The notes under the pieces are model-generated. The model made no database searches and was not told where the DNA came from. It saw only the letters and a program-made list of their open reading frames with translations. A stretch of 64,000 nucleotides of DNA. Source: Combretum micranthum. Taxonomy: Eukaryota > Streptophyta > Magnoliopsida > Myrtales > Combretaceae. Shown in pieces: positions 56,746-64,000 of this stretch. Positions within the stretch are counted from its first letter, which is position 1, and each line of letters opens with the position of its first letter. The stretch spans positions 186,001 to 250,000 of the forward strand of contig JAMXBD010000113.1 in assembly GCA_024138025.1 (NCBI GenBank). The letters run 5' to 3'. Position numbers and translations under genes: made by a program.

Positions 56746-57631
56746 TGTTGTACCACTACTATCGACTCAATAGATCCAACACTTCTTGTTGCTCTTAGTG
56801 TTGATGATTGAGTAAAGGTAATACATTTTTTATTATGATATTTATTGTTTGATAAATATTTCTTGATACTAACTTGGCAAGGGCAAATGTGGCAATGCTA
56901 AAGGAGGTCAAGATTGAAGCTACACCAAGGGAGTTGAATTAGATTGCAAATTGGATGGTTGGGATGGTGTACAAGAAAAATGGCATGGACGTATTATGTT
57001 TTATTTTGCCAAGAACGATTAAAATGAAGTCCTTGTACAATTTAGTCATATTGTTTAACATTTCTTTTGGTTTCTTCAGTGTGATACTAGTCATTTTCTT
57101 AGTTACTCTAGCTTGAGAATTCGATGTACACTATTTTGGTTAGCTACTGGTTTTCCTAAGCTTTTTCTTGTAATAATACTGTCACATTATTTTTGGCACA
57201 CATCTATTTGATCCGAAGTTATGAAAGGTAAAGGACAAAATGAGATGTCTAATTGTGCACTAAGTACTAAAATCAATTGAAACAAGTAACGTTGAGATTG
57301 CAATTCCATGATTGGTGAAAATCTAAGATAAAAACATTTAAAATATATATAATAATATTATAACTTGTAATCTAAAATGAGCCAAATCATTGTTTAATGG
57401 TTCAATTTAAGAGAAAAAAAAAACAATCCATAAAATATGGCTTGGTTGGTTTTTGGAAAAACCGAACCAAACTAATTCGTTCCTACCCCGATTATATACA
57501 TGCATACTAACTTTATCCTCAACTTGGGGATGACATCATATCCTGTCATTTTGGAGCCATATATGAAGTAGACACCTAGAAAGGTAGGGCATGACAAATA
57601 GGCTCTATAGTTTAGTTATTAACTTAAGTGG
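56746..57631. other. Intergenic stretch without a supported gene
   Basis: AT-rich DNA between the AAATGGG-type repeat and copy 2 of the 1-kb dispersed repeat. Nothing is recognised on either strand. Confidence 0.5.
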
Positions 57632-58684
57632 AGCTAGATATGCTAGGTAAAGTGAAATACGACCAAAATTTGAGGGTAAAAAATTGATATATAATCAGAG
57701 AGTAAAATTACTGTGCGTCATTATGTTTACTTCCCACACATATAGGATGTACTAATTTCAACACAAATATTACCTCAAGTGATATATGCAAGACATACAT
57801 TATCTAGGCAGGTTTGTAATCAAATTTTAATTAAGAAATTGTTTTTATAACTTATAAAAACTTTGCTAGGCAGCCATTTGTCTTTCCTTGAATCAAGTTA
57901 TATCAAAACTTGTAAAATTAAATAGTTAGAAATATATATTCCATAAAAATTTTTATTTATAAATGTAACCCAATAGGGTCCATCATATGAGTATAGCTCA
58001 ACAAGAAAAAATTTTGAACTTAATAGCCCATTTCAAGATATAGTAATGTAGCGATAATTAAATTACGATGATATATTAGAAAAATAAATTTTCAACAAAA
58101 TCCTTTTAGAAATTCATAAATGTTCATACTTCTTGTGATGCCAACTAGTCAAACATCACGTCAAGTCCTCCTCACAAAAACCCATTGAGTTTTATTTCAT
58201 GTCTGCATACGAATCATTAGTACTACCTAAAATGTTAAAAGAATGAGCTACACAACCTAGTATATAATAAACACACACATACATGAATGTCACATGTAGC
58301 TATTCTAATGCAACAAGCACAAATATAGTATATTAATTAAGAGTCCACAAATAAGCATTTCTAACTTCTAAAAAATTCCAACAGGCACAGGAGTATTCAT
58401 GACTCTCGTTAAACGGCGGGGAATGAAAGGGGTCCCAAATCACTCATTTGATGGATTAACAAGCCTCTAGAACCTTTTAGAAAAAAAGAAAAACAAAAAA
58501 GTAGTTTTGTCTAGTCCATCTCCTCAAATCCTACTATTTATGAGCACGGTCTATTGCAAAGCTTTATACAAGTCTTTATTACCCTATAACTTATTACAAT
58601 TTTGTTCCTCCTTTAAAGGATTGTCTTATCTCAAAAATTCCTCTATCAGCTATCCACCAAACCTTACTATGCATTCAGTGAGAA
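57632..58684. repeat. ~1-kb dispersed repeat, copy 2
   Basis: Matches 20711-21742 from TGGAGCTAGATATG to CTATCCACCAAACCTTAC. It contains about 40 bp missing from copy 1 (about 58045-58085). It abuts the truncated protease end of the minus-strand gypsy gag remnant at about 58685, with ACTATGCATTC shared by both copies at the junction. Confidence 0.85.
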
Positions 58685-60104
58685 CAAACATCTTACCATC
58701 GATAGTACATCTAGTTCTAAACAATTGGTGGCACTGGGTATGATCTTCAGACTTTGGTGTCAGCATCAACCTTCGAACAACATACACTTCCTCTTCTTCT
58801 TCATCATATTCCTCCTCCTCATCTCCATCGACTTCACAACAGATGCCTTCATCACCTTCTTCTTTTTCTACAATATTAACAGTCTTCCTCTTAGGACATT
58901 CATTCGATCTATGCCCCGGTTGACCACAACGAAAGCACTTCCCCACCATGGGTCTCACATAAGGATTATCCATCTTCTTGCCCTCTTTATCCTGTCCCTC
59001 ATTCATAGGACGTTTTCCTGCAACTTTGTCCTCTAGGGATTTGTTCTTTACATTGAATCCACGATTTGTTTGGTCCTCTACCTCTTTGCTCTTCTCCTTT
59101 GACCAGGTAGTAGATCTATATCCCCCATAATTTCTATTTCCACGCTCTTGCTGCATCAATTCAGCCCTCAGTGTCAGATTCTTTGCCTCACTCAAGGTGC
59201 AAATTACTTGGACCCCAATTCTATCCCACAAGGTTGGTTTCAATCCTTCCAAATACCGAGCCACCTGCTGACCTTCAGATTCTATAAGATTATTTCTTTC
59301 TGCTAACCTCATAAATTCAGCAGTAAACTCATGGACAAATTTATTTCCTTGTTGACACCTCTGGTACTGTTGAAAAAAAATCTGCTCATAATCAGGCGGT
59401 AGGAATTCTGCTCATTAAATACTTCATCCGATACCAAGTGCGAATTGGACCCTTTCCTTCTCGTTCTCGCCTATATTGAATCCGCTCCCACCATGCAGAA
59501 GCCATTCCCTTTAATCGACATGCCACTAACTTGACTTTTCTTTCGGGAGGAGTCTCCGCATAATCAAAGAACCGATCCACATCAGCAACCTAATCTAAAA
59601 ACTCTTCAATTCCAAGATTTCAATTAAAATATGGGATGTCAACTTTCAATCGAAAGTCTCCACCATCTCGATCATCATAACCATCTCTTCTATACCGCCA
59701 TATCGCTGATGTCGAAAATTTCCAGTATCTCTATCATCATAATCATTCCGTCTTCGACCACCGTATGGTGGATTGCGAGCGAACCGAGGTGGTTCTACAT
59801 TGCTCTCTTCAAAATTTTCATCATAGATAAGTTGTCTACGGGCAGGATTTGGTCTATCAATAGGTTCCCCACGAGCTACATCGTCCCCTGCTCTTCTATT
59901 GTCATCCCGTCTCCTATTTGCATCAATTTCCAAAGCAACCAGACGATCTACAATCTCATCAAGACGTTCCTTGAAAAGCTAGAATTTGTGATCCATTCGT
60001 TGCTCTAGACATCACTCCAATCGTTGCAACGCCTCGTCCTCCTGAGAGGCTCTACCCTTCTGAACACCGTCACGAAGAGCACCGCTATCACTGTAGGTAG
60101 CCAT
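58685..60104 (-). pseudogene. Ty3/gypsy gag and protease start, disrupted
   Basis: Reading leftward from ATG at 60104: MATYSDSGALRDGVQKGR and a stop, then KERLDEIVDRLVALEIDANR, an Arg/Asp-rich linker (NPARRQLIYDENFEESNVEP), the gag capsid core (FFDYAETPPERKVKLVACRL, GMASAWWERIQYRREREGKG), then NKFVHEFTAEFMRLAERNNL and EGQQVARYLEGLKPTLWDRI. A CCHC zinc knuckle, CFRCGQPGHRSNECP (about 58905), follows, then an acidic run EEEYDEEEEEVYVVRR and the protease start CHQLFRTRCTIDGKMF. There it ends, before the catalytic aspartate, joined to the 1-kb repeat. Gag packages element RNA; this copy has several stops and frame changes and no polymerase. Confidence 0.9.
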
Positions 60105-60108
60105 CCTT

Positions 60109-60120
60109 GCTCTGATACCA
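60109..60120 (-). other. Primer-binding site of the minus-strand gypsy remnant
   Basis: Minus strand TGGTATCAGAGC, exact match to the initiator Met tRNA primer site, four bases upstream of the gag start. The 5' LTR should lie immediately to the right (60121 onward). Confidence 0.88.
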
Positions 60121-60540
60121 CCAGACGCAGCGTAAAGCGTTCAAAGATCAAAATTTGTAATAACAATGCAAACTTTATGAGAGAATTTCTCAATAAGGAA
60201 CTTCAAATATCAAAAGTTAATAATGATCTGTACAAAGGGTTACAATGCCATTTATAAGGCTTGAATACGGCCTTTAAGTTCCCTAAAATAAATGAAGCGA
60301 AAATAGTAAAATAAATAAAATAGAAACGTCAAAATAAATGAAACAGAAACAGTAAAATAAATACGACCTTTAAGTCCCCTAAAATAAATGAAACGGAAAT
60401 GGTAAAATAAATAAAATAGAAACGTTAAAATAAATGAAACAGAAACGGTAAAATAAATTAAATTGGCAAGTCGGTCCATCTCCTACAGCTTGGTCTTCCT
60501 CCGTTGCTTCTTCGACAACTCACTTCTTCGCGATCCCGTC
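60121..60540 (-). repeat. 5' LTR portion of the minus-strand gypsy remnant, with 96-bp tandem duplication
   Basis: The sequence adjoining the primer site is taken as the LTR end. Inside it a 96-bp unit is repeated in tandem (60267-60362 and 60363-60458), each with CCTTTAAGTYCCCTAAAATA and AAATAAATGAAACRGAAACRG. The LTR's outer boundary was not found; no second LTR is seen. Confidence 0.6.
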
Positions 60541-61591
60541 TACATCACTTTCAAAGCTCATTTGATTCCCTTTCACCCTTAATAATCCATAAGAAGACAT
60601 GAATGGTGCTTAGGTCTATTTAAATTAAAAGTTAGCTCCCTTTTATTTCCTATAAGCCTTTCAACTTATCTGAATCCATTCTTAAACATAAGGAATAAAG
60701 AGAAGAAAAAGGCTTCTATGACAACCAATAGATCCTTAGGAGAAATCCAATAGTCACTAGCAACTTTTGACTATAGCCATCCATCTCAAGGCTATCCAAT
60801 GGTCTCAATAAGTCATGAAACTCTATAAATAAGAGGCTTCTATCGGTATTTGGCACATCTATTACATTGGCTAATTTAAGACAAATGTCAAAATTTTGCT
60901 AAAACAGCTCCATTATGCGAGCTTAGCAAACCAAGTTTACATATTCCTTTTTCCATGCCTCTTCCTATGACATTCATACATATGAAATTTATACATGTGT
61001 CATCAGCTCAAGGTTTCTTCAAAACCTGTTAACATAACTAAAATATGAGAAAATTTAAAGGTTCCAAAAAAGGTCATTTTAGAGTTCATGTTAATCATTG
61101 GCTAGTTCAAGTGATGCTAGAAATCACCATAATGACCCTTTTTTTTTTTTTTTTACTTTTGAGTTTTCTCATTTCCCTCTCTCCATATATATTATATTGT
61201 TTTTTTTTCTTTTGTATTTTTCCTTCAACATTAAAACTAAGATTATATTTATTTGAAAAAAATATAAGGAAGCAAAAGGTGTTTAAACGCATCGTAAAAT
61301 CCGTAATTGTGAAAATATATATATATTCTAAATGGAATATCTTCACTAAATTAATTGCTTGGAACATGTGATGGTCCATAATTGATTAGAAAAACCCATT
61401 AGATAGACAACTCAATAAGGAGTTAATATAGGTAATATAAATAATCTCAAAAAGTCTAATGGGTACTAAACTTAATAATATCAAAATAGAATAAGTTAGT
61501 TGAAAAGTTAGCCAGAGTTCATTTACTAAATGCGATATTACCCTATTTATTACTTCTCCCTCCTACTTATGGACTCAAATTTTTTTATTGA
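60541..61591. other. Intergenic or LTR-flanking sequence
   Basis: Includes a plus-strand TATA-like CTATAAATAAGAG at about 60820. The open frames at 61045-61379 are driven by T-runs and match nothing. No gene is supported. Confidence 0.4.
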
Positions 61592-61894
61592 AGGGTTAAT
61601 ATCATGAATAGTATCTGACCTTTGATAAAATATGCAATTAGGCATCTGAAGCTTAGAATTGATCAATTTAGACATGAACTTTAAAATCGATCAATTTAGT
61701 GACTAAAAGAACTTTTGTGTATACCAATAATACCTCCATCAAATTCTTTTAAGTGCTAAATTGATCAATTTTAAAGTGTTTCAACTATTAAATTGATCAA
61801 TTTTAAAGTTTAAATACCAAATTGATCAATTTCAAAATTCATGTACGTAATTGCATATTTTGCCAAAATTCAGATGTCATTCTTGACATCATCC
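61592..61894. mobile_element. ATTGATCAAT MITE-like element with ~57-bp inverted ends
   Basis: The left end GGGTTAATATCATGAATAG...AAAATATGCAATTA and the right end (reverse complement GGATGATGTCAAGAATGACA...AAAATATGCAATTA) pair over about 57 bp. The interior has five TTGATCAATTT or TCGATCAATTT motifs. Same family as 14457-14868. Confidence 0.8.
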
Positions 61895-62646
61895 TTTTAT
61901 AAAACACAACCAATATGACTTAATTAGATTTAGGTTGATGGACAATGCCTATTACCTCTTGTTGCGATACCATATTTTATGGTTAAGGAAACTTTTACGG
62001 TCCCATCAATGGATCATCCAACTTATCATTCCATCATTAAGCTATAGAAGTTAATACAAAAGGTTTTTCATGGTCCAATCACAATTTGACATAGATCTTA
62101 GCTGTTTGATAATTTTACAATACCAATCCTATAAGAAAAAAGTACGAGGTCCTATAATTTTTCAGGTTTGTGCTACAACAATGTAATGTAAAAATTAATT
62201 TTGTAAATTTTGTGTCAACTATTACATTAATTACTTAATATATAATGGAGAAATAATTAATATAAAAAAGGTAACTCCAAAATAGTATACAAATAAAAAT
62301 AGGAAATTTAAGATCACATTCCACTATATCACAATTAAATGCCTCAAAGTTGCCTAGCTATTAATTAACCGCTTTTATGCTTGTTGATCTTAGGTCAACT
62401 ACTCTTATGCTTAATAGACAATCACTTAATTACCCCATGCTCGAATAACTATTAGTCAAACACCTGACCAATTGCCACACCAAAAAAACAACTCATCATT
62501 TATTCTATAATTGCACTAGATCGCACCTATTTTGCAACACGCTTTAACAATGTTAAAGAATGTAATTCATTCTCAAGAATGGTATATATGGAAATCAATT
62601 GGATACACATAATGCAATAATCAGTAAACAAAAGAAGGCTAAGTTA
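61895..62646. other. Intergenic stretch with a possible GGTCCC-type MITE
   Basis: About 61986-62163 has TTTTACGGTCCCATCAATGG and TACGAGGTCCTATAATTTTT, which partly invert each other and resemble the ends of 8932-9083. Nothing else is recognised. Confidence 0.45.
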
Positions 62647-62990
62647 AAGAAAGATCATGATTTTATTAAGATATCATCAGTTAAGAATCAAAGCAAAAGA
62701 TTTTTCTAATACTACTTTTAGAATAAGGTATGAACATTACAAATTTTTTGTTATGCCCTTTACATCGTGAATAAACTAGTAGTTTTGATGGATGTAATGA
62801 ATAGAAATTTCAAAGAGAGCTTAGATAGGTTCACTTTTGTTTTTTATTAATGATATAATAATGTACCCATAATATCATGAAGAATATGATGAGCATTTGA
62901 AGGTAGTGTTGCAAATGCTTGGAAAGAAGTAGTTACATATTAAGTTTAAAAAGTGCAACATTTAATTTATCAAGTATTTTTCATAATAAG
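62647..62990 (+). pseudogene. Ty3/gypsy reverse-transcriptase fragment
   Basis: In pieces it reads RIRYEHYKFFVMPF (about 62715-62760), LMDVMNRNFKESLDRFTFVF (about 62785-62845), a region where the catalytic Y-x-DD box should be but reads as damaged sequence, then YDEHLKVVLQMLGKK and HIKFKKCNI (about 62885-62960). This is the central palm region of gypsy RT. Stops and shifts abound; no LTR, gag or integrase is nearby, so it is an isolated scrap. Confidence 0.85.
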
Positions 62991-63640
62991 AACATGAGTT
63001 ACTATAGACCATTAAAAGATATGAATAGTGCAAGAATGGGAAAAAAACCAAGGATAGTTATGATTTATCTTAGAGAAATTGCACTACTTGACACTTTGGA
63101 ATGTGATAATCAATCTAGAAAATAATTTGTTCGGACTTGCTTTTGCATCGATGCATAAAGCATCACATAATTTTGTGTATCCTAATTTAATATGAGACAA
63201 CAAAGATCATTTTAACTTTTAAATACATATAAATCCGAATTACAAGTAGGGAGCGCTTTTGTTTTTTTTGCCGATCATGGAGCTTTTTGTGAAATGGGTT
63301 ACTCGACAAGGCAAAACGCAATCTGTCAAGTACGTGATTGTACGAATGAGAAAAATCAGTAACCAAAGAGGGAATTTGCTCGTCAAAGTCGCCAGCAAAA
63401 TTATACATACACTCCTCATAAACTCAATTTTTGTTCAAATAAAATTTCTGTTTGGATTAATTGATTTTTATTTATATTTGATACGCATTTACATTTTATC
63501 TGTATCTGATTTATTTAATTTTTTTCTAAGTAAAAACGTTTTTTTTTATTTGTGTTTATTTTTTTAATAAATATTTATTTGCAAGCGATAAAATTAAAAT
63601 ATAAAAATTAAAAAAAAAAACCCTTGATAAACCTAGTAGT
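62991..63640. other. Intergenic stretch with an ATCTGTAT-family repeat
   Basis: About 63435-63580 has ATTTATATTTGATACGCATT, TTATCTGTATCTGATTTATT and the TCTAAGTAAAAACG marker, a further copy of the family at 23043 and 28398. Nothing else is recognised. Confidence 0.55.
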
Positions 63641-64000
63641 TCCATGTTTCCCAACATGTTGCTTTGCTAATATTGCATCGGCTGAGCTGAGGTTTGGACT
63701 TTTGGACTTTGTGGAGGGGGGAAAAGAGAGAAAAAAAAGGAGAGAGAAGTAGAGCTAAAACTACTAAAGGACAAGAAACCCTAGATAATAACGACACATG
63801 CACCTGTTTGTCAGCTCATACGTCTAATCCACGTTCAGTGGTAGATTTTTCATTTTTCCCACTTTGGCGTGAACTACAAAAAGCTTTTTCAACTCCCTAA
63901 ATATCAGATCAGAGAGAGGGAGAGCTCCTGTAGTGCACCAGGAGTAACATATTTTCCGTTTATCGCGATTCTTTTTTTTTTATTATTTATTTATGATTTT
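63641..64000 (+). other. Possible promoter or 5' leader of a gene running off the right edge
   Basis: Composition changes sharply to purine-rich and GC-richer sequence: GAGAGAAAAAAAAGGAGAGAG, a telo-box AAACCCTAG at about 63775, then CAGAGAGAGGGAGAGCTCCTG. This resembles the transcription-start region of a plant gene such as SUF4's upstream region. No convincing start codon or protein is visible before the window ends. Confidence 0.35.

Noticed and set aside
61045..61379. Overlapping plus and minus frames of about 100 codons
   Set aside because: Both depend on T/A homopolymers and have no domain.
62919..63125. 68-codon frame as an independent gene
   Set aside because: It overlaps the gypsy RT fragment in another frame and has no domain.

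Overview
The window is AT-rich, intron-bearing nuclear DNA from a flowering plant, most likely a eudicot. The evidence is two recognisable host genes, SUF4 and UFO, set in dense plant-type transposable elements (Ty1/copia, Ty3/gypsy, CACTA, hAT, several MITE-like families and a SINE). The species cannot be named from the sequence.

Layout. (1) 1-5379: 3' part of an old copia element whose 3' LTR is split by a Tekay/Del-type gypsy element (1634-4555). The gypsy copy has an exact 5-bp target duplication (TGCAA), only ~129 bp of its 5' LTR, a short integrase-chromodomain remnant and a complete 2.2-kb 3' LTR. (2) 5384-9083: decayed CACTA transposase and two small inverted-repeat elements. (3) 9555-12768: compact LTR element with gag and protease traces only (TR-GAG type). 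(4) 12812-14868: a fold-back element with ~112-bp arms and a tandemly duplicated MITE-like sequence. (5) 14994-16894: internally deleted gypsy element. (6) 19972-22600: hAT transposase C-terminus followed by a ~1-kb dispersed repeat seen again at 57632. (7) 24803-30101: intact seven-exon SUF4 (two C2H2 fingers, BUGZ/SUF4 family), with a duplicated SINE and another repeat in intron 4. (8) 33646-40099: 6.45-kb minus-strand LTR element. Its gag is only an N-terminal stub; its interior holds a J-domain gene fragment in the element's sense direction, a plant-mobile-domain remnant antisense to the element, and two minisatellite blocks. (9) 41263-46205: structurally complete but broken copia element with LTRs roughly 95% alike by eye. 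(10) 48119-49045: AGCTCGA-type repeat containing a candidate solo LTR. (11) 51796-53217 (minus): intact intronless UFO/FIMBRIATA F-box gene. (12) 53218-64000: repeats, a minus-strand gypsy gag remnant (58685-60104) with primer site, a plus-strand gypsy reverse-transcriptase scrap near 62.7 kb, and possibly the 5' end of another gene at the right edge.

Only SUF4 and UFO look like functional protein-coding genes. Both act in flowering (FRIGIDA-complex control of flowering time; LEAFY cofactor in floral patterning), but they are separate transcription units about 22 kb apart with retroelements between them. The feature most worth following is the 33.6-40.1 kb element, a likely non-autonomous retroelement carrying host-gene pieces. 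Its primer site and gag start resemble those of the gag-only element at 9.6 kb, so the two may belong to one lineage.
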